The notes under the pieces: model-generated
What the model was told of the DNA's origin: nothing
The model's input: only the letters and a program-made list of their open reading frames with translations
The model's database searches: none
Origin: Sodalis praecaptivus
GTDB lineage: Bacteria; Pseudomonadota; Gammaproteobacteria; Enterobacterales; Enterobacteriaceae
Assembly (NCBI RefSeq): GCF_000517425.1
Contig: NZ_CP006569.1
Coordinates: forward strand, 1,178,001-1,242,000
Reading direction: 5' to 3'
Length of the DNA: 64,000 nt
Shown: positions 1-8,808 of the stretch, one piece after another
How the letters are laid out: every line of letters begins with the position of its first letter
How positions within the stretch are numbered: position 1 is the stretch's first letter
Made by a program: the position numbers and the translations under genes

Positions 1-134
1 TCGGGGTGGCCTGGGGGGCCGTCTTTGCCGTCATAGTCGTGGCGCCGGGTTATACCCAGAAGGGGCAATACCTTCGCATAAAAAGCAATAGAACGCGGTA
101 TATCGCTTACGGTAATAAAGATATGATCCAGCAT
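1..134 (-). CDS. VOC/glyoxalase-family protein, partial (N-terminus only)
   Basis: The minus strand reads MLDHIFITVSDIPRSIAFYA and continues off the left edge, so only about 44 residues are visible. The opening (hydrophobic beta strand, D-hxxSxxFY helix) is the classic first module of the vicinal-oxygen-chelate fold used by glyoxalase, dioxygenase and bleomycin-resistance proteins. The histidine at position 4 is the usual first metal ligand. A good ribosome site (GAGGAG) lies 7-8 bases before the ATG. Substrate cannot be told. The gene is divergent from the AraC-type regulator at 363, which may control it. Confidence 0.75.
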   Translation of the reverse strand, partial: MLDHIFITVSDIPRSIAFYAKVLPLLGITRRHDYDGKDGPPGHP

Positions 135-362
135 GTTGTGCTCCTCTCGCAAATGATATGGCTGCCGGAAACCTCCAGTGTCTGGGCATTAATCCAACCA
201 CCGGTAATCAAAACACAACGCATAAATTCCGCCTTCAGGGTAACGTTTGACTTGGGCAAGCGTACGCCGGCGCTGTAATTCTGGCTCATGCAATTCTCTT
301 CAATCATTGCCTGATTCTGCTTTTATGTTGTTGCGGATACCGGGGCGTGGTATGTATTGATA

Positions 363-1256
363 ATGGAAGAACAATTGTATGAACTCCGTGCGCTGGCTTC
401 CGGGGCCGGGAATCAGCGTACTGTGACCGGTATACCCCGCGTGGCGATGGTTCAAGGGGAGATCCCTGAGCATCGATTAGCCGCGATATATGAACCGATG
501 ATTAATCTGATCCTGACCGGATCAAAAAGCATGACGGTGGGGAACAGAACCTACCAATACGATCCTGCCACTTACTTCGTGATGTCGGTGGATTTGCCAG
601 CCGTCGGTAAAGTTTATGCGGATAAAAAGACCGGCGCGCCTTATCTTGCCGTTAGTCTGACGCCCGAACCGGAAATTATCGCGGACCTGCTGGCCGGATT
701 GCCCGCCTCGGACACCGCCGCGCGTTGTGATTCGGGCTTTGCTGTCGCGCCCGTTACGGTCGAATTATTGGATGCCTGGATAAGACTGTTACGTCTGATG
801 AACAAGCCCGAGGAAATTGCCGCGCTGGCGCCGGCGTATGAACGGGAAATTCTGTTCCGGGTTCTCCAGGGTCCGCTTGGCTGGATGCTACGCGATATTG
901 CAACACCCGAAACCCATCTGTCACGAATTTATGCGGTGGTAAATTGGCTAAAGCAGAACTATATGCAGGCCGTGAGGGTTGACGCGCTGGCTGATATGGC
1001 TGCGCTCAGCGTTTCGGCGTTTCATCGTCACTTTAAGGCAATCACAGCGCTAAGCCCGGTGCAATATCAAAAAAGGATCAGGTTAATGCAGGCGCGGGCA
1101 AAGCTTGCCGCCCGTGGGGAGACTATCACCACCATTGCGCTGTCTGTCGGTTATCAAAGCCATACGCAGTTCAGCAGAGATTATTCGCGGTTGTTCGGCC
1201 GACCACCCTCAGCGGATCTCGCCCGTATAAAACACGGCGGTAGCTTGCTTGAATAG
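363..1256 (+). CDS. AraC-family transcriptional regulator
   Basis: A 297-aa regulator. The N-terminal two thirds match the AraC_N arrangement (IPRVAMVQGEIPEHRLAAIYEP, then a cupin-like sensor part). The C-terminal third has the two helix-turn-helix motifs of the AraC/XylS family: VDALADMAALSVSAFHRHFK and the second HTH near TITTIALSVGYQSHTQFSRDYSRLFG. The ATG at 363 was chosen over the TTG two codons upstream; no strong ribosome site precedes either. It is probably a local activator of the divergent VOC gene or the reductase downstream; the effector is unknown. Confidence 0.85.
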   Translation: MEEQLYELRALASGAGNQRTVTGIPRVAMVQGEIPEHRLAAIYEPMINLILTGSKSMTVGNRTYQYDPATYFVMSVDLPAVGKVYADKKTGAPYLAVSLTPEPEIIADLLAGLPASDTAARCDSGFAVAPVTVELLDAWIRLLRLMNKPEEIAALAPAYEREILFRVLQGPLGWMLRDIATPETHLSRIYAVVNWLKQNYMQAVRVDALADMAALSVSAFHRHFKAITALSPVQYQKRIRLMQARAKLAARGETITTIALSVGYQSHTQFSRDYSRLFGRPPSADLARIKHGGSLLE

Positions 1257-1552
1257 GGCATATTCCGTCTGGCCCGAAGATTGGCTCTATCCCTGAGAGC
1301 GCAAGCCAACGCCGCAAAGAGAATAACCGGGACCTGCGCGATTTGTCGGTCAATCACCCATAAGCCTATCATCGCGAGGCGTGGTTTCTTATCTTGGCGA
1401 TGACAACAGGCTGCTTAGCGGCGATGCCACTTTTATAGGGTCCGCCACGGTCCATAGACTACGATTAAGAAAGCCTGTTGGCTAAGATCACAACCGATCG
1501 AATTTCATCATCATTCTCCAATGGTGGAGATAAACGAAATAAGGTGTGTGCT

Positions 1553-2194
1553 ATGAGCAACATTCTCATTCTTGGTGCCGCCGGGAAGATCGCGCAGCAC
1601 GCCATTAAGCAATTTCTCGGGCAAAAGGTGGGCTTTCTGACGCTGTATTTACGCCAATCGGCACGTCTGCACAAGCTGGCGAGTGAACATGTCAGGGTAA
1701 TCGAAGGCGATGTCACGGACACGCGACATCTACAGGAAGTCGTACAAGGCCAAGATATCGTCTATGCAAATCTGGCGGGTGACGACATTGAGGATCAGGC
1801 GCGATCGACCGTTAGCGCGCTTGAAGCGGCTGCTGTCCCACGTCTTATATGGATTTCGACCCTGGGTATTTACGACGAAGTTCCCGGTGCTTTCGGCAAG
1901 TGGAACCATAAGATGTTGGACGATGGTTATCTTGAACCTTACAGCGCCGCCGCCAACGTTATCGAGTCCTCGTCGCTGGACTATACGATTGTGCGGCCAG
2001 CCTGGCTCACCGACAGGGACGAAGTGGATTATGAGCTCACTCAGAAGGGGGAACCTTTCAGAGGCACGGAGGTTTCACGCAAAAGCGTCGCCGACCTTGT
2101 GGTAAAATTGGCGCGGGATCCTAAACGAGCGGTACGTGGTTCCGTCGGCGTAAATAAACCCGGCACCGAGGGTGATAAGCCGTCCTGGTATTAA
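1553..2194 (+). CDS. NmrA-like / atypical SDR NAD(P)-binding protein
   Basis: A 213-aa protein that opens with the dinucleotide-binding motif ILILGAAGKIAQH (GxxGxxG-type). It continues with VIEGDVTD, the second-strand acidic region seen in NmrA/YwnB-type reductases, and contains YTIVRPAWL, typical of the family. The ATG at 1553 follows an AAGGTG ribosome site; the longer open frame upstream has none. Members are NAD(P)H-dependent reductases or redox sensors; the substrate is unknown. It follows the AraC regulator with about 300 bp between and may be its target. Confidence 0.82.
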   Translation: MSNILILGAAGKIAQHAIKQFLGQKVGFLTLYLRQSARLHKLASEHVRVIEGDVTDTRHLQEVVQGQDIVYANLAGDDIEDQARSTVSALEAAAVPRLIWISTLGIYDEVPGAFGKWNHKMLDDGYLEPYSAAANVIESSSLDYTIVRPAWLTDRDEVDYELTQKGEPFRGTEVSRKSVADLVVKLARDPKRAVRGSVGVNKPGTEGDKPSWY

Positions 2195-2639
2195 TCGCGC
2201 ACGCTAGCGGCGCAAACGAATGATAATTTGCCGATACCGATACCGATACCGATACCGATACCGATACCGATACCGATACCGATACCGATACCGATACCGA
2301 TGCCGATATCGATGCCGATACCGATACCGATACCGATGCCGATACCGATACCGATGCCGATACCGATGCCCCGGTGCCGATGCCTTTTACTTTCGGCACC
2401 ATGAAAAGAGATGTTAATGGGACATCAAGAGCTTATGACAATAGCGTAAGCCCGGCAATGCTTGTGTGGTTGAATGTACCATGCAAGCATTTTTCAGATC
2501 GGCTTGCCGATTCCACAGGCGGGTCGGCATCACTATTTTCCAGGGGCGGGCCGCAATGGCCCAGCGGCGCATAAGCGTAACGCCAAACTGACCGCTTAAC
2601 ATTTTCGTTAACCCTACCGCGCTAACCGCGCTCGCGGTA
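2195..2639. other. Intergenic region holding the CCGATA array; no gene seen
   Basis: Apart from the hexamer array and the GGTGCCG/CGGCACC inverted repeat just after it, nothing gene-like is visible. The open frames through the array are low-complexity artefacts. The distal 240 bp have no ribosome site followed by a credible reading frame. Confidence 0.6.
2231..2370. repeat. CCGATA hexanucleotide tandem array
   Basis: About 23 head-to-tail copies of CCGATA, with scattered CCGATG and one TCGATG variant clustered in the distal half. It starts 36 bp after the stop of the NmrA-like gene. All reading frames are open because the unit is a multiple of three with no stop, which creates artificial Arg-Tyr and Ser-Val ORFs. 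A near-palindrome (GGTGCCG / CGGCACC, 2372-2400) follows. The pure proximal half and degenerate distal half suggest expansion by slippage from one side. Confidence 0.95.
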
Positions 2640-3599
2640 TTAACCATCTATAACGGAGTAGGCACTTTTCTCGAAGGCGGGAATAGACTTATTGTTTTTT
2701 AGCGCCTCAAGATCGCTTGACAGCAAATGTTTAAAATGGACCGTAAGTCGGTAGCGATGTTCAAACATAAATCTATCAATGAAATTGTTTTCTTCGACTA
2801 TTTTAGACGTAATGTTATTAAAGTAGTAAAGCTTAAGCAGCGCTTCGACATAGGTTTCGATATCGACAGCTGATTTTCCTGGGGATAGAGGGATATGATT
2901 CCCTTGAGGATCAACGATATCTAATGCGAAGGTTTCTCTATACAGCGATAATGCATTTTCTTCCAGCATAATATAGGTGTTTCTCAGCGTATTGAAATGC
3001 TGCTCCACTAAACGCGCGGCTTCTCTCATGGGATGAAACTTTTCTATCGCCTCTTGAACGTCCTTATCTTTGTCAACCGTTATCCCATGGGGGGGCCATA
3101 ATTTATCGACATGATAGGTATTAATAAAGGTTGAGTGGCTCTGGATTTTTTTATAATCTTCATTACTCATTTTACTCGTAATGAAATTTCTCATTGAAAG
3201 TTTTTTAATATGAAAATAGTGGCATTCATTGAAGAGGTCTACAGCAAAATTTAGCAAACCTTTGAAACGAGAGAACCGATCGGCTAATTTCTGCTTGTCA
3301 ACCTTACGAGACTCTTCATCTTGCCGTGCCGCATTATAGCAAGAGGTGTATACCTTTTTATATAGTCTGCTTATCTCGGCATCAAGGTCGAATAAACCTC
3401 GCGATAGGGTATCCAGCGCTGTTATTAGCCCAGGCGCTAATTCGTCAATATTGTAAAGACCAGGGATAGCGTTGGCTTCTTCTATTTTCTTTATTTGCGC
3501 CGGGGAACAGACCGCGCTGGCCCTATCACGCTGGGCCGCGGCCTGTGCCAGTGAAGAAGCATTGTAGTTTGCAACGGTGCCTACATAAAATGGGTTCAT
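2640..3599 (-). CDS. Hypothetical protein, 319 aa, AT-rich
   Basis: Not recognised. The frame could begin at an ATG at 3698, but the ATG at 3599 (MNPFYVGTVANYNASSLAQ) has an AAGGAA ribosome site 9 bases upstream and the earlier one has none. The product has no signal peptide or membrane segment. It is mostly predicted helical and hydrophilic, with an Ala/Ser/Gln-rich N-terminus that recalls secreted effectors, although no motif proves this. Base composition is clearly more AT-rich than the genes to its left, so it was probably acquired. No partner gene lies next to it. Confidence 0.6.
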   Translation of the reverse strand: MNPFYVGTVANYNASSLAQAAAQRDRASAVCSPAQIKKIEEANAIPGLYNIDELAPGLITALDTLSRGLFDLDAEISRLYKKVYTSCYNAARQDEESRKVDKQKLADRFSRFKGLLNFAVDLFNECHYFHIKKLSMRNFITSKMSNEDYKKIQSHSTFINTYHVDKLWPPHGITVDKDKDVQEAIEKFHPMREAARLVEQHFNTLRNTYIMLEENALSLYRETFALDIVDPQGNHIPLSPGKSAVDIETYVEALLKLYYFNNITSKIVEENNFIDRFMFEHRYRLTVHFKHLLSSDLEALKNNKSIPAFEKSAYSVIDG

Positions 3600-3699
3600 T
3601 TTAACGATTTCCTTAGCAAAAGTCCGAAAGTCAATTTCCGGAAGTTGATAGTAGCCATATGAAAACCGTAGATCAATAGAAATATGACTACAGTACATA

Positions 3700-4314
3700 A
3701 AGTGATGAATGTAATAGGTATTATCTATTATATGCTTTTCTTATTAATTTGATTGTTATAGATCGGATGATTGCAATAAAAAATGTGAGTGTATTAACGA
3801 CATCGTCATGCTCATTCATGCCATTTGATACCCACCGCAGGTTTATTACTTGTCAACTTTTCGAGGAGGTATGTGTTGACTAGCAATAGCTAAATCGGGT
3901 TTAACACGTTGGGACTAATTTGGTCGTAGGCGAGAATGATACCTCGCATTCGATGATAACCACCAAGCCGTTCGTCAGTCTTGTTCATAAGTCACGCGTA
4001 GCGCTAATACCCGTTTTCGTGTCGGTGCTATTGATGCGCCGTAGCCGATTGTCGCCGCTTTACATTATTGCGCCGGCATGTGCAGCGCTGCTGGGGGTGA
4101 TAAATATAACCGGCTCAGGAAGCGGCAGGCCCTTCCCCTTCCCGTGGTGACAGAGTGACAGAGTGACAGAGTGACAAAGGGGAGAAGGGTCCAACTTGCG
4201 CTATACAGTGGCGGAGCCTAATGCCATAACTGTACTGTCTTTCCACTTTCGGTTAACACCATGCAACATGCTGCGATGTACCTTAATGTGACGCAATAAT
4301 ATCATTGATCCTCT
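3700..4314. other. Gene-poor spacer with a possible gene remnant
   Basis: The plus frame 3920-4150 (76 codons) contains a hydrophobic stretch (VALIPVFVSVLLMRR ... LYIIAPACAALLGVINITG) that looks like two membrane helices of a transporter, but it has no ribosome site and is far too short. It may be a relic. A short 8-bp tandem repeat lies at 4147-4178. Nothing else is seen. Confidence 0.4.
4147..4178. repeat. GTGACAGA tandem repeat (4 copies)
   Basis: Three perfect head-to-tail copies of GTGACAGA followed by GTGACAAA. It is too short to be a functional array and most likely a slippage product; it sits in the gene-poor spacer. Confidence 0.85.
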
Positions 4315-6198
4315 TCAAGGGCGAAGCCGATTTTGTGGCTGAGTATCGTCATGACCGATGATATAAAATTCAGCCCCGGATGCTTTGATTGCCGCCTCGG
4401 CGCTAACCAGGAGAACGTCTAATTGCTTCCTGATAGCAGACTGAGCGTTTTGCGTATAATAGCTTTTCATCGTATGAGGTTGTACAATTATTACTCTAAA
4501 CCTAATTCTGCTTTCTCGTTCAAATGATGCTATAGCATCTATAAATGAATTGTGGTCACTGATTTTGTCATCTTTCCAACAGTATTTAATCGCTGCTTTT
4601 TTAGACCGTTCTTTTAATTCAGCAGCAAGTATTTTTCTGTTGATATATCGAAGGTTTTTGATTGCTTGGTTAATGACGATGTCGTGAGCACCCACTGAAA
4701 TTCTTCTTTCAGCACTGCTGGTATTGGCGGCTTTGATGTGAATCAAAGAAAAGAAAAGGTTATCATTGTGCTGAACAATATGTAAAAAATCTGCTTTTTC
4801 TCCCGCACCATCGTCGCAGAAAAGCCAACCCGTGGGTCTATCTGTAGTCAAAAAATCTTCATGGGAACCCCAAAGCCCGCTCCAATGCTGCTTTATCCAG
4901 CAAAAGAGGGATTTCTGATAACCTATCTTATTGAGTGCGATTTTACCATTAACTTCAGGTTTTTCTTTTAGAATGTCAAAGTCTTCAAAATCCGCCCAAA
5001 TGAAGTTATTAAAGGGAATGTCACGATACTTTGTTTTGAATACTCGGCTGTTAACGATGGTATGACCAGATTCATACCAGCATTTTACTACTTCGGGGGA
5101 CTTAAATATATGGGAAAAATACTCCAGATCTTGTTTTTTTCCGTGTTTAGGATAAGACTCGGTTAACTCAAAGTTAATGTCAAAATCATTGATTTTTGGC
5201 AACAGCATGATATTGCCAATGCTTACGTTATTTTTGAACACCTCTAATTTTATTTGTGGTGAGTGTAGCGTGTCCATTATCTTATAGGTAAAGTCGCTAT
5301 GAATATTACGCAATCGTTCAAGTTTATTTTCACTTAATCCATGGCTATTATACTCGGGATCTAAAAATGATAAGTCATATAGATTTTGAATGCCTGTCAT
5401 ATCGGCAACAGGTATGGCTAGAATGCTAATCGGATTTTCAATTTCATCGCCGTTTTTATCAATCTTGTCTAATATCTCGAGCACCCTGTTTTCAAAAGTT
5501 TCCCAATTCTTACAGGGTCCGCGCCACAAAGATGACTTGTAGGGATTGAGACCAACTGTTGTTTCGGTGCCTTCTAAAGAGGTTCGGACAGCAGACATAG
5601 TAAAAGATTGGTCCTCCAGAGGATTTAAAGTCTCGGCAACACTTTCTCCGCCTAATACTTTAGAATCTGCCTTAAAACTTTTTCTGCCATGTATCCCAGA
5701 TAGCCATAACATTTTGATCTCATCTTCATTAATAAATAGATAATTAAGATGATTTATATTAATAACTTTGAGGTTAGGTAGCCGCGGCGTAAAAAAATAC
5801 GTTCTGATTTCATCTTTCATGCCTTTTTCAGACATGTAGAAGGCAAAGGTATTATTGAGGTTAAAGGTGATGAATATGTGATTTTCAACGTCGGTTAAGT
5901 TATCACCCTTAAACCAACTTGGTTTTTTTAGAACCTCGTAATGGGAATAGTAGAGTAAGGTTTCACCCGCAGCATCTTGTCTTGCAGGATGCATTTCTAC
6001 TATTTGATCTTTACGACCTTCTGTCTCAATAATTTCGGCTATCGTTGCATGAATTTTCCCGGCGTCGGCATCGGCTTCGCTAGAGCCTAAAAGTATCGAA
6101 AGGAAAGGCTTAATTTGCATTTTATTAATTTCATCCATGTTTTTTTTCCATTTTTGATAGCTATTTTTTATGTAATTTATAAAAGGCTGGCTGGTCAA
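4315..6198 (-). CDS. Hypothetical 627-aa protein with C-terminal nuclease-like (PD-(D/E)XK-type) region
   Basis: The C-terminal third contains WLFCDDGAGEKADFLHI, a hydrophobic strand and LIHIKAAN, then a helix with QAIKNLRYI. The pattern (D..GE.ADF ... hxKA ... QA.K) resembles the restriction-endonuclease-like domain found at the ends of several defence proteins and DEAD-box helicases, with E, D and K as the likely metal and catalytic residues. The first ~400 residues are unrecognised. The first possible start is TTG at 6198; an ATG at 6138 (MDEINKMQ) is an alternative with only a weak site. It is strongly AT-rich, hence probably acquired. A defence or DNA-processing role is inference. Confidence 0.6.
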   Translation of the reverse strand: MTSQPFINYIKNSYQKWKKNMDEINKMQIKPFLSILLGSSEADADAGKIHATIAEIIETEGRKDQIVEMHPARQDAAGETLLYYSHYEVLKKPSWFKGDNLTDVENHIFITFNLNNTFAFYMSEKGMKDEIRTYFFTPRLPNLKVININHLNYLFINEDEIKMLWLSGIHGRKSFKADSKVLGGESVAETLNPLEDQSFTMSAVRTSLEGTETTVGLNPYKSSLWRGPCKNWETFENRVLEILDKIDKNGDEIENPISILAIPVADMTGIQNLYDLSFLDPEYNSHGLSENKLERLRNIHSDFTYKIMDTLHSPQIKLEVFKNNVSIGNIMLLPKINDFDINFELTESYPKHGKKQDLEYFSHIFKSPEVVKCWYESGHTIVNSRVFKTKYRDIPFNNFIWADFEDFDILKEKPEVNGKIALNKIGYQKSLFCWIKQHWSGLWGSHEDFLTTDRPTGWLFCDDGAGEKADFLHIVQHNDNLFFSLIHIKAANTSSAERRISVGAHDIVINQAIKNLRYINRKILAAELKERSKKAAIKYCWKDDKISDHNSFIDAIASFERESRIRFRVIIVQPHTMKSYYTQNAQSAIRKQLDVLLVSAEAAIKASGAEFYIIGHDDTQPQNRLRP

Positions 6199-7069
6199 AC
6201 AATGATCAACATCTCAATCTGCAAATGAAGCAGTAAATATAAAAATCGTTTTTAGGAAAAATGCTTACCCTGCGCACGTCTAATTTTGATTAATCTAAAG
6301 CCTATCGTTAAACAATGAGGCGTTAAGGATTGAGTACATACGGGTACATGTGTGACGTGCTCACTTTGGCCTGAGACGTAAAAAATCGGCCTGAACCGGT
6401 TTCCGTTCCGCGGGGTCAATTAGGAACATGGGATAAGCCCAGCCGGCCTTGCGGACGAACTTAAACAGGCTGCGCGAGGTGGCCGCGTAAAGGCAGTAAA
6501 CTGTGCCTAGGTGGCAAAATCGCCCGGTGTACGCCAGCTATCTCACCGGTCACCTGTAACCGGCGCCAAGGCGGCTGTACCATTACAAGTTTTAGCCGTG
6601 GTTTCCAAACCTCTTTGGAGTAGCGTTAGCTGTTTGACGGTTCACAAGCTGCTACGAATCATTCTTATTAGGAAAAAGTAGTCCACGGTTTGCACTTGTC
6701 GGTGTCCTCATTCCCTAAACCTCTTGTAATCAGGGGATAGCGGTACCATGTATGATTAGGCGATAGAGGGAACTTATGCTGTCGCTTAACTGCCATGAGT
6801 TTGGATGGAATTGAGCGCGGGTTGCTAAAGCGCCACGCCATCTTACCCAATGTTTTGCTAAGTGGGATACTTCCGTCTCCCTCACGCAGGGTGACGCCGT
6901 TTATAATTGTCTGGCTTTTAAAATTAACACGCTGTTGTGAGGGGGTAAAACCCGTGCCCTCACTGATCTGCATCCATACACGGTATACGTCTACATTTCA
7001 CATTATGACGAGCACCGGCATGTTTACCCATTATCACTGGATGCCGGCGGATTGTTTCGGATGGATACG
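6199..7069. other. Gene debris between the nuclease-like gene and the island edge
   Basis: No intact gene is visible. The minus strand at 6361-6537 carries an open frame of 58 codons without a start (see the pseudogene entry). Longer open frames at 6668-6973 (-) and 6795-7112 (+) overlap each other, lack ribosome sites and have no recognisable content. The stretch looks like eroded accessory DNA downstream of the ssrA insertion hotspot. Confidence 0.5.
6361..6595 (-). pseudogene. Candidate frameshifted gene fragment of unknown family
   Basis: Two overlapping minus-strand frames give protein-like sequence: MVQPPWRRLQVTGEIAGVHR in one, then in another YCLYAATSRSLFKFVRKAGW, continuing to IDPAERKPVQADFLRLRPK and a stop at 6361. 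They can be joined by one frameshift around 6500-6520. No family was recognised. The residue patterns look coding, but without a homologue this remains tentative. Confidence 0.3.
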
Positions 7070-7121
7070 GGCACAAAAAAACCCGCAGGGCTTGCGCCGT
7101 GCGGGCTCTTAGAACTTCATC
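7070..7121. repeat. Left attachment repeat (distal end of island)
   Basis: Direct repeat of 34688-34739 with two mismatches (A/G at 7081 and A/G in the AGAACT/AGGACT stretch). It contains a duplicate of the ssrA terminator hairpin (7075-7107). Immediately inside it, GGGCTGGCGG followed by TGAA loosely echoes the tmRNA 3' end, which suggests a partly eroded original attachment site. Confidence 0.85.
7075..7107 (-). terminator. Duplicated ssrA-type terminator at left island edge
   Basis: Read on the minus strand, stem GCCCGCA / TGCGGGT(T) is followed by a run of seven T. It would stop transcription leaving the island from the toxin-antitoxin operon. The outer pair is weakened by one substitution relative to the copy next to ssrA. 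Confidence 0.75.
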
Positions 7122-7314
7122 AGGGCTGGCGGAGTCTGAATTGGTTGTGTAACTTGTTGTTTAATAGCTGATAACCTTCAGTTCAATTTTCATTTTGGTC
7201 CCATTGTTGGTCCTAAAAGAAAATGTCAGGTTTTTTGCAGGGGAGGGGAGGTTACAGCAGGAGCCTCTTCGGCTGTGAGATTAGCATTTTGCTTTCCTTT
7301 AGTCTGCTCTGTAT

Positions 7315-7653
7315 TTAAGCGTTTATCTCGCGTTGGTTTTTTAGCAAGCCGATATGGCGCCTTGCTCGCAAAATATCTACTACGGAAATGTACGGAGTCT
7401 GCTCTTGCCACGAAAATCCTATCCGATCGATACGGACAAGCCCGTATTTTTCGACCAAGAAATTCACCGCATCGTTGAGAGATACCCCTGCCTCGATATG
7501 TTCCTGAATGGTGGTTTCATTACTGAACGGTGTGTCATTCAGCGTCAGGCCATAGTGCTGCGATAACAGATGAGTTAGCAGCTGCTGCCAGATTTCAACG
7601 GGTGACAGGCAGGGCTGAGTCGCCCGTGTCGGGCGTGATGATATGGTTTGCAT
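7315..7653 (-). CDS. ypjF: CbtA/YpjF-family toxin of a type IV toxin-antitoxin system
   Basis: A 112-aa protein with the family signature: [27 protein letters not shown], then [28 protein letters not shown] and the C-terminal ILRARR. Family members YeeV/CbtA, YkfI and YpjF inhibit FtsZ and MreB polymerisation, blocking division and rounding cells. The length is close to YpjF. It lies 38 bp downstream of the cognate antitoxin gene, last in a minus-strand operon at the island edge. It probably stabilises the island or contributes to phage defence. Confidence 0.93.
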   Translation of the reverse strand: MQTISSRPTRATQPCLSPVEIWQQLLTHLLSQHYGLTLNDTPFSNETTIQEHIEAGVSLNDAVNFLVEKYGLVRIDRIGFSWQEQTPYISVVDILRARRHIGLLKNQREINA

Positions 7654-7691
7654 GATGTTTACTCTGTGATGTTCAGGGAATAAGCGGGGAT

Positions 7692-8057
7692 TTACTGCGG
7701 CTCAGTTTGCTCAGGATAGATAGCAATGTAAACATAGCCACAGGAGCCGAGTGTGTCGGCTTCGCAGGTGAGTCCGTTGTGGTAAAGCGTGACGCAGTGC
7801 TGATAACGGGGATTGAGCTCGCTGCTAATCAGCATCAACTCCAGTTGTTTGAGCATCAACGGAAAGGCCTGGTCGAGGCGCAATGCATCGTTGTCGCTGA
7901 AAGCACCGTTGAATCCGGCCCGGTCAGCGAGAAAATGCACCCGGTTGCCTTCCTGCACCAGGCGAGCGCCAAAACAGGGTGTGACACTGCGTTTTAGTCC
8001 CCAATGCTTGCAGGATGTATCCTCCGGCGTGGTGCCGGAAACAGAGTGATTGTTCAT
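7692..8057 (-). CDS. yfjZ: CbeA/YfjZ-family antitoxin of the type IV system
   Basis: A 121-aa protein with the signature [31 protein letters not shown], then [21 protein letters not shown] and [13 protein letters not shown]. Family members (YeeU/CbeA, YafW, YfjZ) do not bind the toxin but stabilise MreB/FtsZ filaments. It lies directly upstream of the toxin gene, same strand, as in every known pair. Full length, with no sign of decay. Confidence 0.93.
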   Translation of the reverse strand: MNNHSVSGTTPEDTSCKHWGLKRSVTPCFGARLVQEGNRVHFLADRAGFNGAFSDNDALRLDQAFPLMLKQLELMLISSELNPRYQHCVTLYHNGLTCEADTLGSCGYVYIAIYPEQTEPQ

Positions 8058-8082
8058 AATTGTTCCAGATTAAAGGGAAGGA

Positions 8083-8304
8083 TTAATTGAGAGCGACGCT
8101 ACGAAGAATCACATAGGGACCATTGCGGTCCTGACGACGTTCAGCGAAGACGGCCAGAACACCGTTGATGTTGTGTACCTCCCGACCAGCGTAGTGGCAG
8201 ATGCTGCCGGACCACCTGTATTTCCCGGTACAGAAGCGAAGCAGACATGACCCCGGATGCTTGCGGTATATCGTCATCGCCTGGCGTTTACTGATTATTT
8301 TCAT
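8083..8304 (-). CDS. ypjJ: YeeT/YpjJ-family small protein (DUF987)
   Basis: A 73-aa protein starting MKIISKRQAMTIYRKHPGSCLLRFCTG and ending with VLAVFAERRQDRNGPYVILR, close to E. coli YeeT. The ATG at 8304 was chosen because the family begins MKII; the longer open frame to 8349 overlaps the neighbouring RadC-like gene. It sits between the RadC-like gene and the antitoxin gene, as in CP4-type elements. Function unknown. Confidence 0.88.
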   Translation of the reverse strand: MKIISKRQAMTIYRKHPGSCLLRFCTGKYRWSGSICHYAGREVHNINGVLAVFAERRQDRNGPYVILRSVALN

Positions 8305-8317
8305 CGCTGTTTTCTCT

Positions 8318-8797
8318 CTATAACCAGCCGCGTTCAGCAAACGAGACAATATCCATGCCGCCGATCACCAGGTGATCCAGCAAGCGGATATCAACCAGCT
8401 CCAGTGCCTGATTCAGGCGTTCTGTAATCAGTCTGTCGGCCTTGCTGGGTTCGGCATGGGTTGACGGGTGGTTATGAGCCAGAACCGCCGCAGCGGCATT
8501 GTGTTTCAGACCGGCCTTAACGACCTCACGCGGATGTACGGTGATACTGTTGATGGTTCCCAGAAACAGCGTGTCGTGGGCGATCAGACAATGCTGGTTG
8601 TCGAGGAAAAACACGATGAAGGCTTCCCGATCCAGCGTGGCGAGTTGCAGGCGCAGCCAGTTCCGGACGGTATGGCTGGAGGTGAATGATGCGCCGGGTT
8701 CGCGTAACTGGCGTTCCAGCAGGGTTAAGGCTTTACTGATGGTTTGCTGTGCTGACGCTGGCAATGTGGTAGCAAACAGCGGTAACTGTGACTCCAT
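8318..8797 (-). CDS. yfjY: RadC-like JAB-domain protein (YfjY/YeeS family)
   Basis: A 159-aa protein containing the metal-binding JAB/MPN+ motif AHNHPSTHAEPSKAD (HxHP...S..D) near residue 110 and the preceding FFLDNQHCLI...FLGTINSITVHPREVVK region. Family members are called RadC but have no proven repair role; the fold is a zinc-dependent isopeptidase-like one. The ATG is preceded by GAGGT. It is cotranscribed with yfjX upstream, stop to start 11 bp apart. Confidence 0.9.
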   Translation of the reverse strand: MESQLPLFATTLPASAQQTISKALTLLERQLREPGASFTSSHTVRNWLRLQLATLDREAFIVFFLDNQHCLIAHDTLFLGTINSITVHPREVVKAGLKHNAAAAVLAHNHPSTHAEPSKADRLITERLNQALELVDIRLLDHLVIGGMDIVSFAERGWL

Positions 8798-8808
8798 AGT
8801 GACATACC

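Noticed and set aside
107-289. Short minus-strand frame MSQNYSAGVRLPKSNVTLKA upstream of the VOC gene
   Set aside because: It overlaps the VOC start, has no clear family and looked only vaguely like a SymE-type sequence; not enough to call.
2231-2370. Possible CRISPR array
   Set aside because: The unit is a 6-bp head-to-tail repeat without spacers and there are no cas genes in the window.
2121-2417. Open frames through the CCGATA array encoding Arg-Tyr or Ser-Val repeats
   Set aside because: Low-complexity translations of a stop-free hexamer; no ribosome site, and the frames run in both directions.
6668-7112. Overlapping 101-aa (-) and 105-aa (+) frames near the island edge
   Set aside because: They overlap each other, lack ribosome sites, and the plus frame runs through the duplicated terminator.
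7226-7411. 61-aa minus frame overlapping the toxin gene end
   Set aside because: Overlaps ypjF in another frame and has no ribosome site.
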